Positions 1-12,070 are shown, counted from the first letter of the stretch. The stretch: DNA of 64,000 bases from Atriophallophorus winterbourni (GCA_013407085.1 JACCGJ010001617.1:1-64000); one strand, 5' to 3'. Notes: generated by a model not told the origin, from the letters alone. Made by a program: numbers and translations.

Positions 1-726
1 ACGCCCCACCTCTTCGCAGAAATAAATGGTCTCCTGGGTTGCTAACATTTTCGGACGACGGCTTACCATCTAGCTGCGAACGGCCTGGTTGAACGATTCC
101 ATCGTCAATTGAAGGCTGCGCTCGTTGCCACCGAAGCCAGCGCGTCCTGGACAGACAAACAGCCACTGGTTCTGCTCGGCATCCGCAATATCGCAAAAGA
201 GGACATCGGTTGCACATCAGCCGATATGGTTTACGAAACTACTCTGCGACTCCCCGCCGAACTGCTGACGGACTTCACACTTCTGACTGCGATTGAAACT
301 GCTCCGTATGTCTCCCGGCTCCGACCCTTCATGCGAGAAATACGTGCTCCGCCTACCCGTCTAACTTCTCGTACAAGTCACGTCGACAATTATATTCTGT
401 CGTGCCCGTACGTATTCACACGCGTAGACCGTGTAGAACGGCCCCTCGAAGCACCATACGACGGCACATTCAAAGTCATCTCCCGCAGTGCCAAGTACTT
501 CGTCATTGAACGCAACGGCCGCCCGGATTCAGTCAGCATCGACCGATTGAAGCCCGCGTACATGGAATCGAATACAGACCGAGGACCCCCTACGACTGTG
601 ACTATCCCTTCACAGCCAGTCCCTTTGTTTTTTCCCTCGTTCCCCTTTTGTCGACTCCAGATTACGCAGCCGATGAGCGAGGACTTGCAGCATTTCACCC
701 CCGTCCACGCCGCACACAATCCCTGA
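1..726 (+). pseudogene. Ty3/gypsy-type pol: C-terminal part of integrase (left end cut by window)
   Basis: The frame reads TAYHLAANGLVERFHRQLK near 58-114, the integrase core end that carries the catalytic Glu of the DDE triad (inside NGLVER). It continues through the chromo-like C-terminal segment typical of flatworm gypsy pols (conserved words LVLLGIRN, TTLRLPAEL, FKVISRSAKYF, SIDRLKPAY) and ends at a stop at 724-726. Upstream in the same frame there is a TAA at 43-45 inside integrase sequence, so this copy is inactive. The first conserved HHCC, RNase H and RT regions would lie left of the window. It is followed by a polypurine tract at 871, as expected at the 3' end of an LTR element. The family assignment is secure; the clade within gypsy is not determined. 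Confidence 0.85.
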
Positions 727-870
727 TTTGAAAACCCCGCTCATTCACGGAAAAGCGTGACAAACCGACGACCACCGACACTCGCGCACACGCACTGGCC
801 GTACCGTGGAACGACCCCGTCGGTACACACGTTAGATGGATGTCGAGCATGGCTGCACCGCCACCGCTCT

Positions 871-879
871 AGGGGGGAG
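871..879 (+). other. Polypurine tract and probable start of 3' LTR
   Basis: AGGGGGGAG lies about 145 bases after the pol stop and is directly followed by TTATGTAGG. This is the expected position of the second-strand primer (PPT) and the 5' edge of the 3' LTR, around 881-883. The LTR end could not be placed because the other LTR is outside the window. Confidence 0.55.
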
Positions 880-889
880 TTATGTAGGC

Positions 890-1330
890 AATATTCCCCA
901 ATTGATATTATTCCTTAATATTCCAAAAGTAAGTTATTTTCATAAAGCGTTTTCCATCATGATGCCTGTGTCGGTTTGTTTTTTTAAATCAACTGAAACA
1001 CCACTACAGCGTGAACGTCTGATAACTTACCTGGTGCCGAACCACTAATTAATTGTTTCAGATTACTGACCTAGAATATTTCTTCTCTTTTCGGTAATTC
1101 ACTGCTTGTTCCATCTACGACGAGCAATTATCCCGCTGAAGAAATAACACGGGTCAAATTCATTGTTAGCAATAATCCGAGTGGACAACACAAGGATTTC
1201 GTAAGTCTGTTGTTGACAGGGTATTCTCTTGCATAAATATAATTATATATATTTATACATAATTTCATACGCTTACATTAATTAGCAACACTTATAGCAA
1301 TTCTTATTAACGTAACGTTCGGCTTATCCG
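890..1330. other. No gene seen: LTR body or unique AT-rich DNA
   Basis: No coding signal is recognised here. It may contain the gypsy 3' LTR, but without a second copy its right end cannot be defined. Confidence 0.4.
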
Positions 1331-2507
1331 CTACAAGCTCAACTTGACGTTTTGGGGTAGGTTTTTACTATTAGCCTTCCATTCGCGTTTGATAGTATCG
1401 GTCATTTCGGTCGTGAAGAAGGTTAGCTTCAAAGGGCTAGGACCTTGCCCTTTATAGTTGGCAGACCGCGGTATCCTAAATACAACCACAAGTATGGCAT
1501 TTTTAATACCAATTGTTTCGGCAAGATATTTCCACTGTTTGCGATCGTGCTCAGACTTTTCTTGCGATGGTACGTCAGCAGCATCTTCCGGAACACCTAG
1601 AATTACAACACTTCTGGGATTACTTTCTTCTCTAGATTTCTGCGACGACTTTCGATCCCACCACGGTAAGTCTGCATGGATACGATATGTAGTCTCTGGA
1701 TCACCTCTAAAAAGGTAAGCATTTAAGAGTACGTTTTCCACTTCCTCCGCAGATTGCAGCGTTATTCATAAAAGGCGAGGATCATCTTTGTGAGAATTCA
1801 GGTGGCGGTTTAATCGAACTATTGATGAAGGAGTAACTGCGGCCAGTCTTATCTGACTACAGAGTTTATACCAATCAGCTAAGTCATGTTTTTGCTTAGC
1901 TTCGAACAGCGTTTCCTGCGACTCGGTCACGTTTGTGCATATAACACTAAGGTTTACACCCGCGGATTTTGTTTTATAATTTGAGTCAGTCACTTTAGTA
2001 GTGGCTTTTCTGAGTCCTTTCTCGTTCCCGTTAAGTCGAGAAGTCCCTGATCCCAACGAACGCTTCCCCGTTTTAGTCACCATCTGCGCGGTTATCTGGG
2101 CAAATGTTGGCCTGTTCGAGTATGGTGGATTTTCTACCGGCTCATCGGCAGTAACTTCTAAGTCGGGCAACAATGGGCCTTTATGACCTTGTTTATCAAT
2201 TCATTCAGTTTTTGCACACTGGATTCCAGTCCATTTAGACGTGTCTCAAATTCATTCTCAGGAATTTTCGCCTCCGAGAATGACGCTGTTTTTTTGGCCT
2301 TGCAAGCTTGTCAAACGTAACAAACACCGGGATAAACATCTCCATTAATAATCGATACTAAATCTGAGGTTAGCGATTTGTTGCATTTAGCATGAACTTT
2401 AGGCAAACAATCGTAACACGTGACAGACTTCGCCTTAGGACTTACCGACTTTTCGTAAACCGTACACATTCAGCTAGGTGCGCTTTGTTTTCGTTTCGGG
2501 GTCATTC
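1331..2507 (-). pseudogene. CR1-A LINE, ORF1 only (truncated at its 3' end)
   Basis: Read on the minus strand this matches ORF1 of the long copy at 28.76-30.0 kb over nearly its whole length. It has the same start words (ATG ACC CCG AAA), then a PHD-type zinc finger (VTCYDCLPKVHAKC), the TFAQITAQMVTKTGKRSLG segment and the RNA-binding-like C-terminal part (SVVILGVPEDAADV, FRIPRSANYKGQGPSPLK, REWKANSKNLPQNVKLSL). It stops abruptly near 1,337, where the other copy continues into ORF2. In-frame stops (for example inside the finger, near 2,310) show it is dead. LINEs are normally truncated at the 5' end, so loss of all sequence 3' of ORF1 implies a later deletion or insertion. Confidence 0.85.
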
Positions 2508-2563
2508 GTGCTGTGTACACTCATCAGGGGTGTGTGTGTGTGTGACGGAAAAGCATGCAAATG

Positions 2564-2686
2564 AATGCAAAGGAATTTGTGTGCAATCGGTTAGAGTAGT
2601 TTTTGGGTAACGTTTCACTTCTGACACAGAAGCTTCGTCAGACCAAGGGTTATACTCTAACCGATTGCACACAAATTCTTTTGCAT
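2564..2686. repeat. Inverted repeat with internal hammerhead-like motif
   Basis: The 35-base arms 2,564-2,598 and 2,652-2,686 are reverse complements with one mismatch. The 53-base middle contains the same hammerhead-like unit found in both arms of the larger palindrome at 16,065-16,276. The copy looks like that palindrome after loss of one internal unit. Confidence 0.85.
2600..2650 (-). ncRNA. Hammerhead-ribozyme-like motif, family 1
   Basis: On the minus strand: CTGACGA (2,641-2,635), one extra A, stem GCTTCTG / CAGAAGT with a TGT loop, then GAAA (2,616-2,613) followed by CGTT and ACC. This matches the hammerhead order CUGANGA - stem II - GAAA - short stem III - UH. The ACC after the putative cleavage site can pair with GGT just before CTGA (stem I). 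The one base between the core and stem II is not canonical. Activity is not proven. Confidence 0.5.
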
Positions 2687-2789
2687 TATGAATACACGAT
2701 CGGTCCCAAACATATTCCAATCGATTGCATGCAAATGAATATTTTGTTAAATAGCGTTAGAATTTAACGGAAAAAATCAAATAAAAACG

Positions 2790-3210
2790 CGTGAAGAAAT
2801 TCATTTTATTCACGGCCGCAAAAAACATACCGGAACAAAATGATCTAAAAATAACTAGAGAGCAAATTCTCTTTTTACGTAGCGGAGGATCTTTTGGTGG
2901 TACGGGATGTAGCGTTGGGTTTAGGTTGGTTTCATTTTTAAGTGAGTTATTGTGGGCAATTATTATCGACTTCAATGTTTCCTCGAATTTTTTAGAACAG
3001 TTTTCTAGGTATTTGATTAGATCTTTTAGGTTTCTAGATTGTGATACATTGGTCTCGGTGTCGTTTAACGGCTTTGTTCTACAGACGCTGCACACATAAC
3101 AGATACCTGGAATTTCAGCATTATTAATAAAGACTACAGCCTCTTTAGTCAAAACTTTATCGCAATTAGTGTGTATCATAGTAGAGCACCTAAACACTGA
3201 CACTTTAGAT
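2790..3210 (-). pseudogene. CR1-B LINE, N-terminal part of ORF1 (PHD-like finger)
   Basis: The minus-strand frame reads MIHTNCDKVLTKEAVVF and ICYVCSVCRTKPLN, then a basic, Asn-rich linker ending NPTLHPVPPKDPPLRKK. It matches the start of the CR1-B copy at 51.57 kb (IHTNCDKVLTEEKGVCYLC) rather than CR1-A. The match ends near 2,790 and the rest of the element is absent. Confidence 0.75.
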
Positions 3211-3320
3211 TTCAGGAGACCGTTTATCTATCTCCACTACCTTTTTTAAAAACATTCTATCTAACTACTTTCAAATTGTCAGTAGGCTGTAAGTAAAATA
3301 CCATTTTGATGCAACCTTTA

Positions 3321-3392
3321 ATCGAATTATTATTGGTTGCTTGTTATTAAAACCCTCCATCGAATTCTTATTGGTTGCTTGTTTTCAAAAGC
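3321..3392. repeat. Direct repeat of about 33 bases, period 38
   Basis: Two similar units beginning ATCGAATT and sharing TATTGGTTGCTTGTT start at 3,321 and 3,359, about 80-110 bases before the MULE ATG. They may be subterminal repeats of the DNA transposon. I found no inverted partner downstream of the gene. Confidence 0.5.
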
Positions 3393-3467
3393 TACATGAT
3401 TGGTTATTTTCACAATTCCATTTCCAATATTACGCTCTGCTTCCAATTCTGCGCCACTTTATTCATA

Positions 3468-5805
3468 ATGAGCTCTAATGATATCACTCAGCTTTTTCAG
3501 GCAACCGTTGGTGGCCGCTTGTTCGAAAGTCTGGATGAGTTGAATAGTATGCTGGACGAGTTCGCTCGGGTTTCTGGCGCCCACTATTCTGTCCGAACAT
3601 CGAAAAAAATCGAAGCGGCGATGTGACATATGTGAAATATATATGTCAACGGAAAGGATTCTTGGGAAAACCAACCCTTGGTATTCGACATCGCGTATCT
3701 ACGGCAACACAATGCGAATCATTTATCAATGTGGGCCGTATGAGGCCTCGGTTCCGCATTACGAATAGCAACATGATTCATAATCATGACTTGCAAGGTG
3801 GTGCAGTTGAGTCCTGGAACTTCCGCAACCGACGCTTGACGCTTTCGGAACAAGAGATCATACGACCGATGCTGGAATGCGGAGCTTCTTCTCTCAACAT
3901 AAGATATTATGTAAACAGACGTTTCCAGAAAGATTTGACTGGTTCTGATGTGGTCAACCTTCGTCGACGTGCGCTGGACAAACGTAACAATCCTGGTAAG
4001 TTTGTAAGAATTACAATTTGGAGACCGTAATTTCACTGTCTATATTTTCAATCATTTTTTCAGCCTTTATTCGACAAATGGAAGCTGAATACAACGCCAA
4101 CGGGAAGGCACGAGTACTACTGGACGAAACTAACCGGATGACGCTTTTTGTCTTCGTTACCCAAGAAATGCTGAGTTTGTATGGCCGTTTTTCCGATTTC
4201 CTTCTCATCGATGGTACATTCCGTACAAATCGTGAGAAATATTTTTTATATCAATTAATGATAGTAGACGGTTGCAGAAAAAGTCTGCCAGTAGCAATAG
4301 GTTTTCTTTGGAGGGAAACGGCGGATGACATCCGCACGTTTCTGCTGACCTTTGTAGAATTCGTCGGTGGGTGTGACGCAGTGCGAGCTGTTATGTCTGA
4401 CGGCGCTCCTGCGATAGCGAATGCCGTGGAAGAAGTATTCCCACACGCTGCTCATCTGCTTTGCCGAGTGCACATGCTCCGCAATGTCACACGTCGTAAC
4501 CCCCGGACCGAAGCACTGAAGTGGGTACGTGTAGCTATAACCACTCGTCGTATATGGCGTTACGCCTTTGCCTTAATTAATATACAACGAGCAGATCCCG
4601 TATTTTACGCTTATTTTAAGGGGCAACATTGTTGCAACTCCCATAAGTGGGCGAATTCTCGACGTCCAAAGGTGGCTACGTACGGAATTGGGGACACCAA
4701 TATGGTGGAGGTGATGCATAGGTATATAAAAATGAATCTCCTTAGTGGTAAGATAGCAATATGGGAGGCCATTCGTTTGTCTAAAATTAGTGCAACGTAT
4801 CTTATTTGGCACCGGCAAAGCGAAATTATTTCGATAAGTCGAAGGCGTGCGCATGTTCCGAACCACTCGGAACTTGATGCACTTTGTGATCTACTCATGC
4901 CATATGCTGTCGATCTCATTTCGGATAACGTAGCTGCAGCAACAGTAAGGGTTGTAGGTTCAACGGAATTTATGGTGCTCCTTAGGGACGCGGGTTCTTG
5001 GGGTGTGTGCTGCTCCACTTGGAAGTGTTCATGCCCCTTTTTTATTGACCAAGGATTGCCTTGCAGACATGTTCTTGCAGCTGCTTCATACAGAAACTTT
5101 GAATTGTCTTCACTTCCTGTGTCCCAACGCTGGCTAAGGACTAGTAATGAAGCGTTAAAGGTTGATTTTTCTTCAGCGGACGTTCCTAGGCGTTCTAGTC
5201 GCGTCTTTTCATCAGGTTTTTCTTACGGTTTAGATGTATTACGTAAGTTTCACCGTCATTTTGAACCCCCATACTTCAATCTTCTAATTCGAAGTATGGA
5301 CAACTATTTAACTACATCTAGTTCACGGAGCTTGCCTCCGTATATCTTTGATTTGGACGAGGCTCAGATGTCATTAGAAACTGCCGTGTACGACAATCTG
5401 ACGATGGATACGGTATTGAATGTAGAAAATATTGCAACTAATGATAGCCACAATTCTCCAATGACCAGTAATGACGAAGATCAAACTGTAGCCGCTTATG
5501 AAGGCAGCGAGACTCGCGTAATAGGCGTTTATGATGGCCGCATAAGCGGTCGTGGACGGGAAACTAGATCTCGAATTCCTATTCCGTCCACCTCTCGAAT
5601 GCCACCAGTAGATCTTGACGCTTTCTTAGATCACGCGCAAATATGTGGGCAGTGCGGTTCAGATGAACCACCTGAATTCGGTGGAAAAACAATCGATTGG
5701 GAGCAATGCCCCTACTGCAACGAATGGTACCATACTTATTGTATAATTACTCCACCTTTCGAAACTGAAAAGTGGTGCTTTAATTGTATGCAAATGTTTG
5801 ATTAA
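3468..5805 (+). mobile_element. MULE (Mutator-like) transposase gene with SWIM and PHD zinc fingers
   Basis: This is a two-exon transposase of about 755 residues. Exon 1 (3,468-3,995) holds an N-terminal DNA-binding-like region (QCESFINVGRMRPRFRI, SNMIHNHD). A 68-base intron (3,996-4,063, GTAAGT...TTTTTTCAG) joins in phase to exon 2 (4,064-5,805). Exon 2 has the RNase-H-like MULE core: D in LLIDGTFRTN, D in VMSDGAPAIANAVEEVFP, and a likely E in NMVEVMHRYIK. Next is a SWIM finger (CSCPFFIDQGLPCRHVLAA) and a C-terminal PHD finger (CGQCG ... QCPYCNEWYHTYC ... WCFNC). The only clear lesion is a one-base frameshift in the A7 run at 3,603-3,609: frame 0 gives KKIEAAM-stop, while the shifted frame continues SGDVTYVKYICQRKG. 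It could be decay or an assembly error. The next small open stretch (5,844-5,857) is followed by GTGAGT, so the 3' UTR may also be spliced. Terminal inverted repeats were not found. Confidence 0.9.
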
Positions 5806-5929
5806 TTGCTTCATTCGATCCCGCGTGTTGCTGATATTGGTGCCATGGCGATATATGGTGAGTGCTATCATTCGCTTATCACTGACCCACTTTTTTTTAA
5901 CTATTTATCTGCTTTGCAGGATCAATAAA

Positions 5930-6800
5930 CCGTGAGAACTATCCACGTGTAAGTTCTAAATATTTTTTCGTTATCATGATGACGTGTTTGGTTTTGTACC
6001 AGTCAATGGGCTGGCATTATAACCACGAAAATGTGATCCAATCTATTCAAACCGCTGATGCAAACCCGCAAACCTAATCAACTTAGCATTGATCACGCAG
6101 TCAAAACACATGAGTGTTTATATTTTTGTTTGAAGTTGAAACAACGTTTTTAGAAGAAATTGTGGCCTTAAGTTAATGCATTTCATTCGGAGTGAAAAGG
6201 TTGGGTCATAGTGTGTCGGGATATAGTGTTCATCAGTTAACATCACCAACACGCTCGCTTAAACGCGGGAACTCTGAAAGTGGTAGCCACTTAATTAAAC
6301 TTTTTATCTTATTCTTTCCGCCATACGCCATCGCAATCCCCAACGAATCAATCGAGAGGAGAACCGATAAAGGTGAAAATTATCAATCGCAACTATCCAT
6401 GCAACAGTGAAACCACTCAGTGATAACGTGAGTATTTTCTTTAGTGTTATTTCGTTACACTCACGAAAGATAACCCGATTTGTTTTACAGGTATTCACAT
6501 TTCGGGTCACTGGCTACATCGGAATATCAATTTGAAAGTTAAACAAAACTGAGAAAACTGACAAATTTTGTTAAATAAATCTCTAAATATATGTTTCCTT
6601 TTATCAAACAGTCTTTTTATAACTGTTATTCAATAGGATTTTGTTATGTGAGAGGATAAATAAGATTTAAAGGTGGGTACATAGTTGAAATTCGGTTACC
6701 ATGCTTTGTGAGAAAGAGAGCAATGCTAGACGTTTGCCCAATATAAACATCCGAGTTTTATCTTTTAGATTTTGTTGGTCGATTAAGTACCTTAGCAATC
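5930..6800. other. No gene seen
   Basis: AT-rich DNA downstream of the MULE gene. The only open frames are short and show no family features. The right end of the transposon may be here but was not recognised. Confidence 0.4.
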
Positions 6801-6804
6801 TAGG

Positions 6805-7270
6805 ATGATGAGATGATGGTCAGCTTTGACGTAAGCTCCTTGTTCCCAAACGTGGGCAATACTAGCGTTTCAGAATTAGCGAGGAAGTCACTCAATTCCG
6901 ATATGACCTTGAAGGATCGGTGTAGCAAGTTGTGTACATAGGAACCACTTCTTTGTTTAATAGACAGCTATACAAGCCAAACGATGGTTTAGCGTACCAC
7001 TTATCAACTGAAATAAGGCTCGCTGAATCTCAGCTTACCGTCTCCACCTGCTGACACCAAACAGACGGAAACAAGCTTCACGTTGTATCCAGTACAATCA
7101 ACATTTATCGGGATTTAATTTCACGACCCTTGAGGTCAACATGGGAATGTTCCGGCTCGGTTTGAAAACCCGGTGGACGGTAAGGCTAAACGTGTTGCCA
7201 AACCTTGAGGTCAACATGTGCTTTAGAATTAGCGAGGTAGTCACTGAACTCCGATATGACCTTGAAAGAT
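6805..7270 (+). pseudogene. Penelope-like element: small RT scrap, partly duplicated
   Basis: At 6,808-6,925 the + strand reads MMVSFDVSSLFPNV then [18 protein letters not shown]. This is the RT segment around MVSFDV-LFT seen in the Penelope copies at 22.6 kb and 58.3 kb. A second, diverged copy of the part from TTAGAATTAGCGAG to GACCTTGAAAGATCG lies at 7,220-7,272, ending exactly where the GATA repeat begins. Confidence 0.65.
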
Positions 7271-7274
7271 CGTA

Positions 7275-7376
7275 CAAGATAGATAGGCATATCTATCGAA
7301 AGATAGATAGATTCATAGATAGACAGATAGATAGATAGACAGATAGATAGATAGATAGATAGATAATTAGATAGAT

Positions 7377-7424
<48 letters not shown>

Positions 7425-7425
7425 T
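7275..7425 (+). repeat. (GATA)n / (AGAT)n microsatellite
   Basis: About 150 bases of imperfect AGAT repeats, strand-complementary to the much longer array at 8,188-8,845. Confidence 0.95.
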
Positions 7426-8187
7426 AATTCTGAAGTTTGCTAACTACTGAATATACGTTTGCGAATATGAGACGCATTTGTCTCCTCTTGTTCTATGTAA
7501 TCGAATTTGTCTCGTTGCATGGAATGACCTGCATTCCACATAGACTGTCTGCATTTCTCTACCCCAGAGTAGCTACAAGTCTGGGTTACACATCACGCTG
7601 CCTATGCACTGTACAATTGTCTGACCCACTTGACATGTCAACGCATTCATGTAACGTTTTAATTATGATACAGATTTGTAAACCAGTGTCAATATGCCGT
7701 CACCGATTTAAGGCTGATATTCTGTGTGGTGAAATTATTACATACACTGTAATCTCTCAGCCTGAGACTGTCTTTCGATTCAAGCGAGTGAGGGGGTGAC
7801 GCTATCGCGCAAACTCGCAATCTTATTGGACGAAAGTGCGCACCTTGTACAGGCTAGCAGACTACAGGGGGCAAATGAAACTAAACGCATGTAGTGAGAG
7901 GGGAGCTACGTGGAAATTATTTGTCTATCTCACAGAGCATGAGTGGTTAGTCAACGTACAATGTCATGAAGAAATATTTATGAGTCACAAGCTAAATGAT
8001 AGTTCGAAAAGCTCACTAAATTCCATGCAGCTTCACTAATGGAACGTTAACCATGATGCACAATCAGCTAAGAGAGCAACATTTCACTCGTCCCAACACA
8101 ACACAATTTTATCGCATTTGATTGCACTATAAAACATGGCCATGTCCAATTTACTGCCTAAGGTTAAAAAAGCCAACGAATGTGAAT
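7426..8187. other. No gene seen between the two complementary microsatellites
   Basis: Open frames at 7,437-7,799 and 7,836-8,039 have no recognisable domain, and one is Cys- and Met-rich without pattern. I do not support a gene here. Confidence 0.4.
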
Positions 8188-8845
<658 letters not shown>

Positions 8846-10630
8846 TTCGAATTGAATTGCAACTTTAAAGTGAAAATATGTAGAAAATCATCCATCATTA
8901 GTCATATAAACTGGAAAAACTTCGCAAACCTCAATAATGCCGAAGACTGGACTGAACCTTTTCTATGCGATGACTTGACTTTACAGTAGTTTTTCATTAA
9001 TATTTCATAATAAATTAGCTTAATCACTATATAAATCTTCCGTTAACTATGTCAGACCCTCCAAAAAGTGTCTGTAGTACAATCATCACGCCTTCATGCA
9101 AATAACTGCTGCGTTGTCATCAGCAACCAAGCCTTATTACTTGTAGTTTGTTAGTAAGCACATGCAAAAAACTTTTTTAATTATTATTTTAGATTTTGGA
9201 GGTAGTGGTTTTAACAGTCACCGAAATTGGACCAACAATTACGTAATCCTTGTTTGGAAATAAACTTACTTTTGGAATTATTAAAAAATTATTTCAAAGG
9301 GAAATAATTCTTACAAGTCTATAAAGCTCGAATCTTCAGACTGCCATTTACTCGGACAACATGCGTTTCGTAGATTAAAGATAGTGGTGTTTCTGAATAT
9401 CTGACGTCCAATCGATCACGAAAGTCTGGAACGGTCTGGTTAGACACGCAGTGTTTAAAATTTTTATTTACATCTAGAAACACTGTTACCACACCTCGGC
9501 TATGATTCGAGCGTACTGACTGTTGTCGTCCTTGTCCTCTACAACGGTGTATGGCACGGCGATCCTAGCTTAATGTTCAATTATAATTTCGCGGTTGTAG
9601 TAGACTGACCACTACAATAATGTCCCCAAGAATGTTGGAGAAAAGGCACAGGAGATGAAAAGTTTATCGCGGTAGCCAAAAGGTGCACGAAGGTACAGGG
9701 AAGCAATCACGGAACACGAATCAACGGGAAGTGTGTTATCAAGGTCAATTGTTATGTACAGTTAAACAATTTTTACACGATCAACGATATCCCACGTAAA
9801 GCTTTAAGTGGTTCATGTGGTGCTGGATTTAGACTTTTTCCGGTTGAAAAGGCTACTGATGTAGAGTACTAGGATGACAGTTTCGGTAGACGAACCACGT
9901 GTAATGCAAAACCCATAGACCAACCGATGCTTAAAGCTTCAAGTTATAGCAAATGCTTCGCCTCAAACAAGTTTATAACCTACCCTGTATGAAATGGCTC
10001 TCGTCCAAATCTAATGGTCTATGCCGATCTACAACTGGTCTACGGCTTCGTTTACCCCAGATTTTAGTTGTGTCGGGCACGAGATTTCACAGTGTGTATG
10101 CTAATTAAGTGTAGCGTTGGCTAACCTGCGATATTTGTGGCGACGACGCGATCTTTCGATCCATATTGATTGTCGTGTTTAACAGTCGTGTGTGCTACGC
10201 ATCCTTGTGGTTGAGAATCCCTGTCTTTCCAAGCGCAAGATGTCCGTCTGATTTCTTTTTTTGGACATTTGTTTTGATTTCGTAAGATTCGTCGTTATCA
10301 CGAGGGACAACATCACATCGGTAACATATTCTTGATGCTTAACTGCCATACAATCAGGAAGCAATTAAATCCTTAGATAAGTGTGGGGAAGGGTGGGATT
10401 TAAACAGCTACGATTCTATAGAACAGTAAGTACAACAAACTGGCATTACGTGCTTACATTTAGAGTGGAACAGGCACTCAATCAAGTTTCGTAAATGCGT
10501 AGAGCGACATCCGCACGACAGCATCCTTGCGTCTCTCACTGTCATGCATCATAACAAGCTTTCCTCGTTACTCCTATTGACAGCCTACATGATTATGCAA
10601 TCATTTCCATCATATGCATACTACAATACC
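8846..10630. other. No gene seen
   Basis: AT-rich sequence with no ORF of note and no recognised repeat. Possibly promoter-distal intergenic DNA. Confidence 0.4.
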
Positions 10631-10637
10631 GCTACTG

Positions 10638-10858
10638 CAGCATTTCTGTGCTGTGCGGCTGACATCGTGCTAAATTGATTGGCCAGAGGCAGTGAGCTGC
10701 ATGCTGAAACACGCTGGAGTCTCACTACCATTTCCCGTTTTTTTCTTCCTCATGTCTGTCTAGGTCTGGGCAACCTGACAGTATCTTAGCCCACGCGCAG
10801 TCTTTGATTGTGCGGCACTTTGCCTGGATCAGGCTTGTGCTTTCATACATACATACTG
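10638..10858 (+). repeat. SINE-like repeat, copy 1
   Basis: About 220 bases shared with copies at 11,595, 18,150 (minus), 18,845 and 19,475. Landmarks are GAGCTGCATGCTGAAACACG, GGGCAACCTGACAGTATCTT, GTGCGGCACTTTGCCTGG and ATCAGGCTTGTGCTTTCATA. It ends in a CATA microsatellite tail, as SINEs often end in simple repeats. No tRNA-like A or B box was recognised. Confidence 0.8.
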
Positions 10859-10866
10859 AAGCTTAA

Positions 10867-11530
10867 CTAACCACTGCGATATCTGATCGCGGGGACCCCA
10901 GCCAGGAAGACGGGCTGCGCCGACTTTGAAAAGGTTACTAGTTGAAGCCTTTGGCTGTCTATGGCATGTGACAGTCTGGCCACTACAATATTTACGCTAA
11001 TCGGGACGTGGTGTAGCAAAAGAATTCGTTTCGGAAGTCGATGGTCTGGCATCCGTAAAACTTGACCTAACGAGGGTAACCCGTGCAGGTTGATCTGCTC
11101 CTTTATATCAACATTACTACCAAAAAGCTTATTACTTCGAGCATTGTTACGTATGCGACAGTAACAGCTACCTCCCAAAATCCTGCGGAGACAATGGTTG
11201 TCGAATACTTGGAGAAGCTGAATGTGGTCTTTACATAAAGTCCAATTTTCACATCAATACAGCAGTACCACCTAAATTGTCGCTTTTCAGACTCTACCTT
11301 CGATGAATAAAGATATTCCTTTCTGACTCCAGATATGACGTAGGTTGCAGAACGCTACAGTCGTTTTAGAAGTGCATGCAGAATCCTCGTCATCTAATCA
11401 TACAGAATTATTAATACAACAACCGAGATACGTAAAACGATCTACAGTTTCCGTCGCTTGATTGTCAAGGAATGTGTTGTTTCATGCCCTTCAGCACTTG
11501 GATGGTGCGAAACACATTCTAAATGATGGC
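10867..11530 (-). pseudogene. RTE-A LINE fragment, C-terminal RT region
   Basis: The minus frame reads NHCLRRILGGSCYCRIRNN, INLHGLPSLGQVLRMPDHRL and PKRILLLHHVP, the region downstream of the RT catalytic core. It matches the end of the copy at 12.1-15.5 kb (CLRRIAHV, HVLRMKPKRLPHRALYA). The part upstream (to about 11,530) is recognisable only in broken frames. Both ends are lost. Confidence 0.7.
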
Positions 11531-11594
11531 ACAATAGGATTGTTTTCATTTGGCGGCCGCTTCGCGTTACAAGCTATGTATGGATGTGCAATAT

Positions 11595-11828
11595 GCACGG
11601 ATGTGCAATCCTGCAGCATTTCTGTGCTGTGCGTCTAACATCATGCTAAATTGATTGGCCAACGTTAGTGAGCTGCATGCTGAAACACGCTGTAGTCTCA
11701 CTACCATTTCTATTTCCCCCCTCATATCTGTCTTGGCCTGGGCAACCTGACAGTATCTTAGCCCACGTGCAGTCTCTGACTGTGCGGCACTTTGCCTGGA
11801 TCAGGCTTGTGCTTTCATACCATACCAT
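11595..11828 (+). repeat. SINE-like repeat, copy 2
   Basis: Same unit as at 10,638, starting near GCACGGATGTGCAATC and ending in a CATAC-rich tail. It is the best-preserved 5' part together with the copy at 19,475. Confidence 0.8.
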
Positions 11829-11829
11829 A

Positions 11830-12070
11830 CAAGATATGTCCACCAGCGGCTGTTCGGACCAAGTGGAGAAATATTGACGCTAGCTCGTTTGAGCTGGTTC
11901 TTACACGTTTTAAGGATGCATCATCACCACTTGCAGTACCGTGATTTATTCGCAGAGCCTGGTATAGGCTTGGAGAAACAACCGGGTAGCCAGTCCATCG
12001 CGTAGCGATAGGCTTAGTGGGGCAATTATGTTTGCCCGATGATGTCCGAAAGGTCAACCAGATAATTGCT
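11830..12070. other. No gene seen
   Basis: Short spacer between a SINE-like copy and an RTE-A element, with no coding signal. Confidence 0.4.

Noticed and set aside
4573..5018. Minus-strand ORFs inside the MULE gene
   Set aside because: They lie opposite the conserved transposase core and have no domain features.
7437..8039. ORFs of 120 and 67 codons between the microsatellites
   Set aside because: No family features; length is within chance for this region.
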